Source of the DNA: Vulcanisaeta moutnovskia 768-28
GTDB taxonomy: Archaea > Thermoproteota > Thermoprotei > Thermoproteales > Thermocladiaceae
Direction of reading: 5' to 3'
NCBI RefSeq assembly: GCF_000190315.1
Contig: NC_015151.1
Coordinates: 1,240,001 to 1,304,000 of the forward strand
Length of the DNA stretch: 64,000 bases
The position numbers and the translations under genes are program-made. Shown one piece after another: positions 16,973-26,824 of this stretch. The notes beneath the pieces are model-generated. The model searched no databases. It saw nothing but the letters and a program-made list of their open reading frames with translations, and had not been told where the DNA came from. Within the stretch, counting starts at the first letter, position 1. Every line of letters starts with the position of its first letter.

Positions 16973-18355
16973 TTAAAATGAGGATGAGTAGACATAGGAA
17001 ATCCCAAGCATTTCTGCAACATCCCTATCGAGTGCTGCGACGTCCTCCGTATTGACCTCCTTAATGCCATACTTACCCAACGCAGATATTAACATCTGCA
17101 TCTCCTCCTTAACAGCCTCTATGTAATTCAAAACACCTCTCTCGCCCTTAACCATCGCCGCCATGAGGAACGGCCTAGCCATGTAGGCACCGCTGGCACC
17201 AAGGGCTATGGCCTTAACCACGTGTGAACCATTATAGAGCCTACCTGCGAGCAGTAAGGATATATTAGTTATTCCTAACTTCCTGGCATCATGTATCTTC
17301 TTAAGAGCCACTATTGTTGGGTAGCCCAGGTCCTTCATGGCCACTGAAGGCGCCATACCAGTGCCACCCTCCTTTCCATCAATAACCACGGCGTGAGCAC
17401 CCTCTTCATGGGCTATGCTAATGGCCCTATCAACATCCCTATAGGGACCGAGCTTAATCCAAATCCTCGCCCTTGGGTATGCCGTCTTCATGAACCTAAT
17501 CATGCCCCTGAGTATGTCCTCCGTGTACGTTCCAGGCACCGAGTACCTGGTTATGTACTTAGCCCTAATCTTCTCAGGATCGATCTCAAAGTGATACTTA
17601 GCCTTGAGTCTTATTGCCTCCTCCTTAGGAATCTTGATCACACCACCAAGCCCAGGCTTTGCCCCCTGCCCCATCTTAATCTCAAAGCCAATCAAACCCT
17701 CCTCAATGTAGGGCTCAACATCCTTATCACTATACACCCTATTCCAGAGTTCGTCATACGCATCCTCAACATTTTGCTGAATTATGACCCCACCATACTT
17801 ATCAACATTCGTTAAGTATGCCATCAACCTCTCCTTAAAACTTGGGTGACCTCTTGTATATCTTCTTGAGTAACCCCTTACGGCGGCCACATTCTCCCCA
17901 ATACCCATCACAATACCTGCCTTAGCAGCTGCCCTAGCAATATCAAGGCTGAACCTACTGGCTACTGTTGTTGATCCCATCGAACCAACAACTATGGGCA
18001 TGGAAACCTTAAAGCCGCCTAATGAATCCTCGAGGTTCACATCCATGAAGGTTGGCTCCCGAAGTAACTCAGTCATCTTCTCAAGTCTCCTTGGTGTGAA
18101 TGCCGGTGGCAACAGTATTATTGAATTGTCTAGAGTCTTAATACGTGGAAATCCCCTTCTGTCATAAACCCCGGAACCAAGTATGGCAGAACCATAAGTA
18201 GCGACTTCACCAAATGGATAAACCGCATCACGGCCCTTAATAGCCTTAATCGCAATCTCATCAAATGGATAATCCTCAATAAACTCCCTAAGGCCTTTAA
18301 TTAACGCCCAATAAGCCTTAAATCTAATAATGATTCTGGCTAAATCAATGATCAT
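16973..18355 (-). CDS. FMN-binding glutamate synthase-like protein (GltB central domain)
   Basis: The 460-aa protein corresponds to the FMN/synthase domain of glutamate synthase without amidotransferase or GXGXG domains. Visible parts are MPIVVGSMGSTTVASRF, the FMN-site HAVVIDGKEGGTGMAP and GASGAYMARPFLMA. Stand-alone versions are common in archaea, often with separate partner domains; no partner is adjacent here. It may make glutamate from 2-oxoglutarate or be a related FMN oxidoreductase. A 330-bp gap separates it from the divergent acyl-CoA synthetase. Confidence 0.88.
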   Translation of the reverse strand: MIIDLARIIIRFKAYWALIKGLREFIEDYPFDEIAIKAIKGRDAVYPFGEVATYGSAILGSGVYDRRGFPRIKTLDNSIILLPPAFTPRRLEKMTELLREPTFMDVNLEDSLGGFKVSMPIVVGSMGSTTVASRFSLDIARAAAKAGIVMGIGENVAAVRGYSRRYTRGHPSFKERLMAYLTNVDKYGGVIIQQNVEDAYDELWNRVYSDKDVEPYIEEGLIGFEIKMGQGAKPGLGGVIKIPKEEAIRLKAKYHFEIDPEKIRAKYITRYSVPGTYTEDILRGMIRFMKTAYPRARIWIKLGPYRDVDRAISIAHEEGAHAVVIDGKEGGTGMAPSVAMKDLGYPTIVALKKIHDARKLGITNISLLLAGRLYNGSHVVKAIALGASGAYMARPFLMAAMVKGERGVLNYIEAVKEEMQMLISALGKYGIKEVNTEDVAALDRDVAEMLGISYVYSSSF

Positions 18356-18685
18356 TAAACCAGAGAGAATCTAGGTACTTAAATACTTGTTTGTCGAATC
18401 ACCAAGTAAATTACGGAAATAAATGCAATATTAATAATACTATTCTAGGATAAATTAGATATTATGACACTAAATCATTGTATATTTAAGTTAATAAGTC
18501 ATGAAAATCAAAAGACCTGTATGAACATCCGTATCATTATCACCAAAGTAATTAATGATTTATATTACTTATATATTATGATTTCTTAATTGAAATAACA
18601 ATTTACTTATATAAATGATAATATTGATAAAAAACCATGTATTTCATAAGGTAATGCTTTAAAATTCAAATATAACCATTAATAC
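18356..18685. other. 330-bp AT-rich intergenic region upstream of the acyl-CoA synthetase
   Basis: I find no gene or RNA here. It is strongly AT-rich, with several TATA-like stretches. TTACTTATATA occurs twice as a direct repeat (18565-18575 and 18602-18612), 37 nt apart. The likely acs TATA box is TTTAAAAT at 18658-18665, about 26 nt before the ATG at 18686. The length suggests a regulated promoter. Confidence 0.5.
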
Positions 18686-20578
18686 ATGGCAGTTAATCAA
18701 AAGTTCTATTCCTTAGATAGGATTAGGCGAATTGCTATTGAGGCCGCTGAAAATCCAGCTAAGTTCTGGGCTGATAAGGTTGATTATTTAACGTGGTTTG
18801 AGAGACCGAAGTCAATACTTGAAGGTAAGGCGCCCGATGTTTATTGGTTTAGGGGTGGTTACCTAAATATTAGTTATAATGCAGTTGATAGGCATATACC
18901 AGCTAGGGCTAATAGGGTTGCTTTTTACTATGAGAATGAGAGAGGCGATAGTAAGGTCATTAGTTATTGGGATCTTTATAGGGAGGTAAATAGGGCTGCC
19001 TATTTACTTAAGGAGCTTGGCGTTAGGAGGGGGGATACAGTATCCATGATGATGCCGAGCATACCGGAGGCTGTTTACTTCGGTCTTGCCGTACATAGAC
19101 TTGGCGCTACCCTCGTGATTCACTATGCAGGTTTAAGCGAGGAGACACTTGCATATAGGCTTCAGGATTGTGGGTCAAAGATTTTCGTGGTTGCATCAAA
19201 GGGATTTAGGGCTGGTGAGGAGGTCAGGATGAAGGACTTAATTGATAGGACACTCGAAAAGTATCAGACACCTGTGGAGAAGGTACTCGTAGTCTCCAGA
19301 GGTTTTTCTGACTTTAATATTAAGCAGGGTAGGGATATTGTGTATGAGGATGCGGCTCCCAAGGGCAAGGTCTATGTTGAACCCACACCGGTGGAGGCGA
19401 ATGAACCAGCCACGATATACTATACATCAGGTACGACGGGAAGACCTAAGGGCTTATGGCAAAGTAATGGTGGTTACCCAATAGGCCTTAATTGGACATT
19501 TAGGGCGTTATTTAATCCGCAAGATGTAGATGTTTGGTGGACAATAAGCGAACTAGGTTGGCCTGTGTGGCCTATGGCTAATTTATATACCGCACCCGTG
19601 ATGGGATTAACGAGCCTTTTATTCGAGGGATTTATTGGCTATAAGAGGGATTTATTCGCTAGGATTATTGAGAAGTACCACGTCTCACTGATTTGGAGTA
19701 GTACAACTACACTTTACACAATTAGGAGTATTGGTGAGGAGGCCCTTAAGGGAGATTTATCGAGCCTAAGGATAATACTCAACACTGGCGAGACTCTCAA
19801 TCCAAGTGTTGCTGAGTGGTATATTCAGCAATTACCGAGCACAATAATTGCAGATGCCTATTGGATGACTGAGCACTTAATACCAATAGCCGCAACACCC
19901 TATGGCCTTGGTGAAATACCGTTTAAACCTGGTTCGACGGGTATTCAATTCCCAGGTAGTAAGTGGCTTGTGGTTGATGATGATGGTAACCCACTACCAC
20001 CTGGACAGAGGGGTTACATAGTCATTGCTATTCCAAACCCAGCAATGGCTAAGATGTGGAATGACCCCAATTATGAGAGATTAATAAAGACGTATTGGTC
20101 CAGGTTCTCTGGTTACTTCTATACAGGTGATTATGGATTTTACGACACCGACGGCTATCTATACGTACTTGGCAGGGCAGATGACATACTAAGCATTGCT
20201 GGTGAAAGACTTGGTACAATGGACATAGAGGGCATCCTCGCAAGGCACAGGGCAGTTGCCGAAGCGGCAGTTGTAGGTGTTCCAGCACCTGGCGGTGGTG
20301 AAAAGGTCCTGGCTTTTGTCGTACTAAAGTCTGGGGAGATACCATCTGAGACCTTGGTTAATGATATTAAGGAGTTCGCAAGGGCGTCAGGGACTAGGGT
20401 GGATGATGTAGTAATAGTAAGGAGATTACCAAAGACTAAGTCCGGGAAGATAATGAGGAGGTTATTGAGGGCATTGGTGAGGAATGAACCGTATGGCGAT
20501 GTATCAACACTGGATGATATTAGGACATTAGATGATATAAAGGCTGCCTTAATGGAGCGTGGTTACATAAAGCCGTGA
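18686..20578 (+). CDS. AMP-forming acetyl-CoA/short-chain acyl-CoA synthetase
   Basis: This is an ANL-family ligase (630 aa) that activates a short carboxylic acid to its CoA thioester via an acyl-adenylate. The core motifs are intact: YTSGTTGRPKG (246-256), ADAYWMTE, YTGDYGF and the C-terminal LPKTKSGKIMRRLL with the adenylating Lys. The N-terminal ACS cap (KFWADKVDYLTWFERP) marks the acetyl/propionyl-CoA synthetase group. In Thermoproteales such enzymes may also take 3-hydroxypropionate or 4-hydroxybutyrate; the sequence does not settle this. The stop overlaps the next gene. The transcript is probably leaderless. Confidence 0.93.
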   Translation: MAVNQKFYSLDRIRRIAIEAAENPAKFWADKVDYLTWFERPKSILEGKAPDVYWFRGGYLNISYNAVDRHIPARANRVAFYYENERGDSKVISYWDLYREVNRAAYLLKELGVRRGDTVSMMMPSIPEAVYFGLAVHRLGATLVIHYAGLSEETLAYRLQDCGSKIFVVASKGFRAGEEVRMKDLIDRTLEKYQTPVEKVLVVSRGFSDFNIKQGRDIVYEDAAPKGKVYVEPTPVEANEPATIYYTSGTTGRPKGLWQSNGGYPIGLNWTFRALFNPQDVDVWWTISELGWPVWPMANLYTAPVMGLTSLLFEGFIGYKRDLFARIIEKYHVSLIWSSTTTLYTIRSIGEEALKGDLSSLRIILNTGETLNPSVAEWYIQQLPSTIIADAYWMTEHLIPIAATPYGLGEIPFKPGSTGIQFPGSKWLVVDDDGNPLPPGQRGYIVIAIPNPAMAKMWNDPNYERLIKTYWSRFSGYFYTGDYGFYDTDGYLYVLGRADDILSIAGERLGTMDIEGILARHRAVAEAAVVGVPAPGGGEKVLAFVVLKSGEIPSETLVNDIKEFARASGTRVDDVVIVRRLPKTKSGKIMRRLLRALVRNEPYGDVSTLDDIRTLDDIKAALMERGYIKP

Positions 20579-22077
20579 TGCCTATGTCGACAGAATTGAA
20601 TTATCCTCATCAAAACCCTATTGATGCATTACTTGGGTATTTAAGGGATCGTCCTAACGATGTATTATTAATTGACGAACATGGCTTATCACTAACGTAC
20701 GAGGAACTCTATAATAAATCAGTTAAGTTAGCGAACTCTCTCAATAGGCTTGGTGTTAATTATGGGGATAGGGTTGTAATAATGATGAGTAATAGTGTGG
20801 AGACCGTTATCTCATTATTTGCAGCATGGATGCTTGGCGCTGCAACGGTTATGATAGACCCATTAACAATATCTGAGGATCTCGATTATCAATTAAGCGA
20901 TTCTGTACCTAAGGTTGTTATTACCGATAAGTCAGTCATCGAGAGAGAATCAACCGTCTTATCGAAGTATAAAGTCATCAGTGTTGACACGGCTAAGGAA
21001 AGCATACTAAGTTTTCAGGATTTACTAAGCGCTGGTTCATTGACTGGTTTCAAACCCGTAGAGGTTAAGGAGGATGATGTTGGCTTAATTTACTACTATG
21101 CTGGTATTGCTGGAAGGACCATGCAGGTTTGGCATACATACTTCAGCTTGTATTCGGGTCCATACGCATTCGGTGAAGCAATAGGGCTTGGTCGAAGTGA
21201 CTCTGTCCTAGTGGTGGCTCAATTATCCCATATACTTGGACTTACGGAGTTCATGTCAGCCTTCGTTAGAGGCGCTAGGATTGTTATTGCCAGGCGTTTT
21301 GATGCTAAGGATACGCCTGAGTTAATACATAGGTATGGCGTAACCGTATTCGCAGGAGTACCCCTAATGTTTGATCAAATCCTTAATAATAAGGATCTGA
21401 GTCCAGGCATGTTATCATCATTAAGACTAACACTTTCAGCGGCTGCACCATTATCGCCATCAACACAACTAGGTTTTTACCAGAAGTTCGGTGTACCGCT
21501 TATTCAATTCTATGGCTTGACTGAGGCATACGTACTTACCGTACAACCAACCAAGTATAAGGACGTGACTAATACCGTTGGTTCCGCAATACCTGGTGCT
21601 GAATTGAAAATAGTAGATCCTAACGATCCATCCAGGGAATTAGGCATGGGTGAGGTTGGTGAATTAGCTGCCAAGGCGCCCTGGATTATGAAGGGCTACT
21701 CAGATCCGGAGGACACTAGGAAAGCTTTCTACAATGGTTGGTTACTAACTGGTGATTTAATGATGATGGATGACAAGGGATTACTGTATTTCAGAGGCGT
21801 TAAGAAAAGAATGATTAAGTACAAGGGCTACCCAATATTTCCACGAGACTTGGAAATAATGCTAATGAAACACCCAGCTGTTAAGGAGGTTTATGTAACT
21901 GGTGAGCAGGCTGATGACCCAAGCATTGGCCAGTTACCTGTTGCATATGTGGTTCTTCATGATGAGTATAGGGATAAGATATCTGATAAGGACCTTATTG
22001 ACTTTGTAAATTCTAGGGTTGCATTTTACAAGAAGCTTAGGAAGGTGTACTTCGTAGATAAACTACCCACTAAGTAG
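20575..22077 (+). CDS. Acyl-CoA synthetase-like protein with degenerate catalytic motifs
   Basis: The ANL fold is clear (IMMSNSVETVISLFAAWMLGA, LIQFYGLTEAYVLT, NGWLLTGDL, KYKGYPIFPRDLE). However the adenylate P-loop, normally YTSGTTGxPKG, reads YYAGIAGRTMQ (about 174-184). The protein also ends at DKLPTK, just where the catalytic GKxxRR segment should follow. It is therefore probably not a normal ligase. It overlaps the intact synthetase by 4 nt and so is coupled to it. A regulatory or heteromeric role is an inference. GTG 20575, ATG 20578 and ATG 20584 are all possible starts. Confidence 0.85.
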   Translation: MMPMSTELNYPHQNPIDALLGYLRDRPNDVLLIDEHGLSLTYEELYNKSVKLANSLNRLGVNYGDRVVIMMSNSVETVISLFAAWMLGAATVMIDPLTISEDLDYQLSDSVPKVVITDKSVIERESTVLSKYKVISVDTAKESILSFQDLLSAGSLTGFKPVEVKEDDVGLIYYYAGIAGRTMQVWHTYFSLYSGPYAFGEAIGLGRSDSVLVVAQLSHILGLTEFMSAFVRGARIVIARRFDAKDTPELIHRYGVTVFAGVPLMFDQILNNKDLSPGMLSSLRLTLSAAAPLSPSTQLGFYQKFGVPLIQFYGLTEAYVLTVQPTKYKDVTNTVGSAIPGAELKIVDPNDPSRELGMGEVGELAAKAPWIMKGYSDPEDTRKAFYNGWLLTGDLMMMDDKGLLYFRGVKKRMIKYKGYPIFPRDLEIMLMKHPAVKEVYVTGEQADDPSIGQLPVAYVVLHDEYRDKISDKDLIDFVNSRVAFYKKLRKVYFVDKLPTK

Positions 22078-22107
22078 TTCTATCTGTGTTGAATATTAAA
22101 ATTAAAA

Positions 22108-24093
22108 TCATTGACTTTTCCAAATAATCTCATCAATATCATTGGGAACCCTATAGCCAGGTAATCTCTCAAGGGCCTCCTTAAACTCATTACTTCTCAA
22201 CATGCTTAGGAATGCCTTAACACTATCCTTCTCAAGCCTATCAATTGATATTGCAAAGTCATAACTCTCCCAACCAAGTGGTATGAAGTCAAGGCTGTAC
22301 ATTGCGGCCGCGGCCCTAATACCAACACCAACATCAGCCTTACCCTGAGCCACCGCCGCTGCAACTGCCGTGTGTGTCTTAACCTCGTAATAATAACCAT
22401 TGATCCTCTTCACTAAATCCTCAAATTTAATGCCCATTTTTGAGGCTATCTCCTTCAATTTCATATCAAGTAGAAACCTAGTGCCTGCACCCTTATTCCT
22501 ATTAACAATCCTCACATCATCCCTAAGTAAATCCTCAACACTCCTAATATTCTTGGGATTACCCCTGGGTATTATGAGTCCCTGCTCCCTGGAGTAACCC
22601 CTAATTAGCACAGCATTATTAACACTATATTTAATCATGTACGGTACATTATACTGACCAGTCTCCTCATCAACCAGGTGTAAGCCGGCTACATCAGCCT
22701 CACCACGCTTAACAGCGTATAACCCACCCATAGAACCAACATTGATTACCCTAGCCCTAATGAAACCTGGAAGCATCGGTATTAATACGTCTAGTCCAAG
22801 GTCATGGCTACCGATTATATATAGGTTAGCCGGCATGTACTGGTGTGTGAATAGTGCCACCTCAACCTCATCACCACTATCCAGGTACTCCACAGTCTCG
22901 GGGATCGCTATATAACCATCGGCAAAGGCCAGCGTACTTATGGCACCCGACTCAGCAGGTAATGGGTAGGCCACAATACCATGACCCGTATCAACAAGGC
23001 TAACTGGGTATAGTGCCCTCCTACCCTTTGCACCATCAGCCCTAATCGCCAGCCTTGCCCTAACCCTTACCTCATCAATCCCCATACAAAGCATTTTAGC
23101 CAGTATTGGCTTAACAATTATATTAAATATCATTAGAGCGGAACTTGGGTAACCAGGCAAACCAACAATTAATTTGTTATTCCGCGATACCGCAATAACC
23201 GTTGGCTTACCAGGCTTAACCTTAAGTCCATGAACTACTATGCCTGGAGGACCTAATTCATCAAGTACCTTGTATGTTAAGTCAGCAAGCCCAGCGGATG
23301 TACCACCTGAAAGAAGCACTAAGTCACTAGTGCCTAAGGCATTGCTTAACATACTCCTCATCTCATTAATGTTGTCCCTAACGATGCCCATGATTATTGG
23401 CTCAGCACCCATTGACCTAACGGCATGCGCTATTGTGTATGTGTTTATGTCGTATATCTTACCACGACCTAACTCCTTACCTGGACTAACTAATTCATTA
23501 CCCGTGGAAATTATTGAAACCCTAGGCCTCTTAATCACCTCAACATTATCAATACCCACAGCCGCAAGTAAGCCAACCTCCCTCTCCCTAATAACCGTGC
23601 ACCTCCTAAGTATTAACTCACCCATCATCACGTCAGAGCCTGCTGACATTACGTTCTCACCAGGCGTTACTGAGCGGTATATCATTAACTCATTGCCATC
23701 CCGCCTAGTGTATTCAACCATAACCACAGCATTGGCGCCAGGCGGCATGGGCGCTCCTGTGGCTATTTCAACGGCCTCACCGTGATTAATCTGCGGCAAC
23801 TCCTCAACCCCAGTCTCCACATTACCAATAACCCTTAACCTAACTGGATTTAACTCATCAGCCCCAAACGTATCCTCAGCCCTGACAGCGAAACCATCCA
23901 TTGTTGCCCTATCAAATGGTGGCACATCAATCCGTGAATATACATCCCTCGCCAAAACTCTCCCATAACTCTCCTCAATCCTAATAATTTCCGTTCCCAA
24001 CGGCTCAACCTTAACTGCACTAAATACCTTGCTTAATGCCTCCTCAGGTGTGAGTAATTCATGAAATATTACCCTCTTACCTGTCTCAGACAT
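22108..24093 (-). CDS. moeA: Molybdopterin molybdenumtransferase MoeA fused to a PBP-like domain
   Basis: Residues 1-400 or so are MoeA, which inserts molybdenum (or tungsten) into adenylated molybdopterin. [38 protein letters not shown] and [14 protein letters not shown] are all visible. The last 240 residues are a periplasmic-binding-protein-like domain ([37 protein letters not shown]), known in archaeal MoeA fusions and thought to bind an oxyanion such as molybdate. The domain is cytoplasmic here because there is no signal peptide. A molybdoenzyme large subunit is encoded at 43.3-45.4 kb. Confidence 0.94.
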   Translation of the reverse strand: MSETGKRVIFHELLTPEEALSKVFSAVKVEPLGTEIIRIEESYGRVLARDVYSRIDVPPFDRATMDGFAVRAEDTFGADELNPVRLRVIGNVETGVEELPQINHGEAVEIATGAPMPPGANAVVMVEYTRRDGNELMIYRSVTPGENVMSAGSDVMMGELILRRCTVIREREVGLLAAVGIDNVEVIKRPRVSIISTGNELVSPGKELGRGKIYDINTYTIAHAVRSMGAEPIIMGIVRDNINEMRSMLSNALGTSDLVLLSGGTSAGLADLTYKVLDELGPPGIVVHGLKVKPGKPTVIAVSRNNKLIVGLPGYPSSALMIFNIIVKPILAKMLCMGIDEVRVRARLAIRADGAKGRRALYPVSLVDTGHGIVAYPLPAESGAISTLAFADGYIAIPETVEYLDSGDEVEVALFTHQYMPANLYIIGSHDLGLDVLIPMLPGFIRARVINVGSMGGLYAVKRGEADVAGLHLVDEETGQYNVPYMIKYSVNNAVLIRGYSREQGLIIPRGNPKNIRSVEDLLRDDVRIVNRNKGAGTRFLLDMKLKEIASKMGIKFEDLVKRINGYYYEVKTHTAVAAAVAQGKADVGVGIRAAAAMYSLDFIPLGWESYDFAISIDRLEKDSVKAFLSMLRSNEFKEALERLPGYRVPNDIDEIIWKSQ

Positions 24094-24179
24094 TGTAATG
24101 CCGATGCAGTACTTAGCTTTAATAACTTATTAGTCCATTAAATTTAGTAAACTATGCATTAATTGCCCTAATTAATTGG

Positions 24180-24187
24180 TATTTAAG
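24180..24187 (+). promoter_or_regulatory. TATA box of the VKOR gene
   Basis: TATTTAAG is centred about 25 nt before the ATG at 24208. This supports that start over the TTG at 24202 and implies a leaderless mRNA. Confidence 0.55.
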
Positions 24188-24207
24188 AGCAGTACGATTC
24201 ATTGCCT

Positions 24208-24681
24208 ATGATGGGTAGATTAACTAGAACGTGGTTGATACTAATGCTAACCTTTTCATTAATAGGCTTGTTCGCATCATTCATCGTCATATACACCTAC
24301 TACTACCTACGTAAATTACCACCACTCTGTACATCATTTAAATCCCCATTTCCTGGAATAACCATTGATTGTGAGAGAGTACTCTCAAGTAAGTATTCAG
24401 ACATAAATGGTGTACCACTTGATTTACTCGCTGCGATTTGGTTTATCATAAACATAATCCTCGTCGTAACCTATGACCTAGGACAAGGCAGCATAGCCAC
24501 ATTATCCATTAATGCACTATTTTATTGGAGATTTCTTGGAATTGCCATAGTTCCATACCTAATATTCGTAGAGACGTACCTACTCCATGCCCTGTGCATT
24601 TATTGCACGGTAATGCACGTAATGATAATAATAGACTTCACAATAATAACCACTTACTTCATTAAAGCGAGGAATCATTAG
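24208..24681 (+). CDS. Vitamin K epoxide reductase (VKOR) family protein
   Basis: This four-helix membrane protein makes disulfides by passing electrons from extracytoplasmic thiols to a quinone. The loop pair of Cys (PPLCTSF and IDCERV, followed by LSSKYS as in the family) and the active-site CIYC in the last helix region are present. Archaeal VKOR supports disulfide-rich proteins in thermophiles. No DsbA or thioredoxin-like partner is adjacent. The 3' end overlaps the convergent HAD gene by 20 bp. Confidence 0.88.
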   Translation: MMGRLTRTWLILMLTFSLIGLFASFIVIYTYYYLRKLPPLCTSFKSPFPGITIDCERVLSSKYSDINGVPLDLLAAIWFIINIILVVTYDLGQGSIATLSINALFYWRFLGIAIVPYLIFVETYLLHALCIYCTVMHVMIIIDFTIITTYFIKARNH

Positions 24682-25360
24682 GATTACTATTGAGTATTTT
24701 TGGAATTGCCATAAGTACTTCCTGTACGTCCTTAAAGGAGTACGTGGGTTTAATACTGGATAGATCAATACCCCAAATATCCATTACATACCTCAGTCTC
24801 TTGTGCCAATCACCAATAAATATAGTCGTTAATCCAAACATTAATGGATAGTAAACATCAAATAATGGATTGTCACCAATCATTACCTGGGCATCACTGA
24901 AGAACTCGCGACAATTCTTAGGGCAACCTATCATGTCAGGTGTCCTAACCCCATCAATAAACTTCGAAAATCCCAATTCCTCAATAACCACTGATTGATA
25001 CTTATATAACCCATTGGTGGCGATGACAATCCTATGCCCTAATTCCCTGATTAAACTAAGGAGTTCCAAGGCACCGTTAAACGGTTTGAAATCACGCACA
25101 TACTTTACTAACACGGTATTTACATCAATACTCATCGGAACACCAAATCTACGAGCAACCTCAGTAAATATGTAGTCCCAATCAAAGGCCCTAACTGTAA
25201 ATTCCCGCAGTAACTCTTTGTTGAGATCCTTTGCCGTATTATGAATGACCCTCCAATCAACATTAACCTTACTTGCTATTAACATACTTATGTCTTGAAA
25301 TACAGGATCCCACGCCTCGAGGGGTAATAGTGTACCGTCCAGGTCAATGAGAATGAGCAC
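24662..25360 (-). CDS. HAD-superfamily hydrolase
   Basis: The nucleophile motif LIDLDGTLLP (first Asp catalytic) opens the protein. Motif II is IATNG, and a late acidic motif MIGDNPLFDV completes the HAD site. The cap segment between motifs is helical, as in subfamily IA phosphatases. A NCREFFSD segment replaces the usual Lys-Pro-xPxxF motif III, so the third motif looks unusual. The substrate is unknown. The start is GTG. Confidence 0.82.
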   Translation of the reverse strand: MLILIDLDGTLLPLEAWDPVFQDISMLIASKVNVDWRVIHNTAKDLNKELLREFTVRAFDWDYIFTEVARRFGVPMSIDVNTVLVKYVRDFKPFNGALELLSLIRELGHRIVIATNGLYKYQSVVIEELGFSKFIDGVRTPDMIGCPKNCREFFSDAQVMIGDNPLFDVYYPLMFGLTTIFIGDWHKRLRYVMDIWGIDLSSIKPTYSFKDVQEVLMAIPKILNSNPNDSSL

Positions 25361-25481
25361 ATTGTACGACTAACTAATCCACTATTTAAGGATAATACTT
25401 TGAGTTTCACTTTGTTTCATTGTAATTTAGCGTGATTTTTCAGGGAGATTCCTTATTAAATGATTAATCTATGATTAGGTG

Positions 25482-26678
25482 ATGAGTATGAGAAACAGAA
25501 AAATAACAGATATAGGAGTAATAATGCTGGTCACGTCGCTAGCACTAGTACTAGTACTAACCGTGGTCATGGCAGCAAACCCACTATTAGCCTCACAATC
25601 AACTAATGCCACGAACTCGACAGTTAGTGTTAATGCAACATCCGTAAGTAATGTGACTATGACAAACGTAACCACATGCCCACCCGGCCTACTCACTGCA
25701 GTACAGGCTAACCTATACATTGATGATATGTGGTTGATGAGGGTTGGCGCAAACATGAGCGGTTTTAATACAACTTCATTCGTCATAGTTAATGCCACGG
25801 GCCTTAATGAGACTACCATAAACGGCACATTCACAGGATTCAACATAACCAAGTTTAACATGACTGCGTTCAATATAACTGGTTTCAACCTAACACCAGC
25901 AACTCTGCAAAATATTACTAATTATTATATTAGTAAGGGTGAGTGCTTACTTGCACTTCAATTCCTAGTACACCTTAGGCATTATTTAGTTCACGTGTAT
26001 GTGCTTGAGAAACATGCCGAGATACTGAATAGAACACTGACCTATAGGCTAATGTTACTCAATGGGACGCTGACGAGGCTTGAACAGCAGGGACTACTGA
26101 ATAGCACACAGGCAAGCCAAATCTATAGCCTACTGAGCCAGTTGAAGGAGGCAATAGTCAGTGGTAACTACTCAGAGGCAATGGCATTACTCAGTGAGTA
26201 TAAGTCATTATTAAGTAATATTAGTAGTCAGTACTATGAGGAGCAGAAGATAGGCTTTGCAAATAGGATTAACCATGAGCTTGAGCATTACGTGATGCAG
26301 ATAATAGGGAAATCAATAACACTAAATGGCACTCTAAGTCAATTGGCCATGCTAGATCATGAATTGGGTATGCTAACGAACGTTACTGGGCTTAATATAA
26401 CAAGCGTTAAGGAGCTGCATGAGCTTTTCAAGGAGCTTAAGATGATGTACCCATTAATACAGGGTAATGAGACAGCCCAGCAACAGCTACTGCAGTTGCT
26501 TAAGCATGGTAAGGGATTCAATGACTGGCTTAATGTAACGCAGCAGTTTGGTCAGGAGGCAAAGGGTTGGCAGTTACATGGGCAAGGACATGGTAAGGGG
26601 CAGCACGGTCAAGGAAATGGAGGACAACATGGACAGCAAGGACAGGGAAATGGAGGACGGGGTCAAGGCAGTGGTTAG
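25482..26678 (+). CDS. Secreted Asn/Thr-rich protein with a Gly-Gln-His tail
   Basis: An N-terminal signal-like helix (GVIMLVTSLALVLVLTVVMA) is followed by a stretch rich in N-x-S/T sequons (STNATNSTVSVNAT and more), which suggests a glycosylated surface protein. The middle is helical, with coiled-coil potential. The last 40 residues or so are almost only Gly, Gln and His. I recognise no family. An AGGTG sequence lies just before the starts (GTG 25479, ATG 25482 or 25488). The next gene encodes a membrane-anchored regulator and may be functionally linked. Confidence 0.7.
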   Translation: MSMRNRKITDIGVIMLVTSLALVLVLTVVMAANPLLASQSTNATNSTVSVNATSVSNVTMTNVTTCPPGLLTAVQANLYIDDMWLMRVGANMSGFNTTSFVIVNATGLNETTINGTFTGFNITKFNMTAFNITGFNLTPATLQNITNYYISKGECLLALQFLVHLRHYLVHVYVLEKHAEILNRTLTYRLMLLNGTLTRLEQQGLLNSTQASQIYSLLSQLKEAIVSGNYSEAMALLSEYKSLLSNISSQYYEEQKIGFANRINHELEHYVMQIIGKSITLNGTLSQLAMLDHELGMLTNVTGLNITSVKELHELFKELKMMYPLIQGNETAQQQLLQLLKHGKGFNDWLNVTQQFGQEAKGWQLHGQGHGKGQHGQGNGGQHGQQGQGNGGRGQGSG

Positions 26679-26824
26679 TAGGTCGTTAATACCATAGGTT
26701 CGTTTTCCGTTAAAATTATTTCATTAATTTCGTTCTCGTCCTCTAGGGGTTTTCATTCTATTTCTCTTCTTATTATTAAGTGAATTAATAAAGTTTTTAA
26801 GTCATAGGCATTACTTTATGATTA

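Noticed and set aside
25471-25500. GTGATGA upstream of the secreted-protein gene, like a C box
   Set aside because: No D', C' or D boxes at the right spacing follow. The motif is explained by the AGGTG ribosome-binding site and overlapping start codons.
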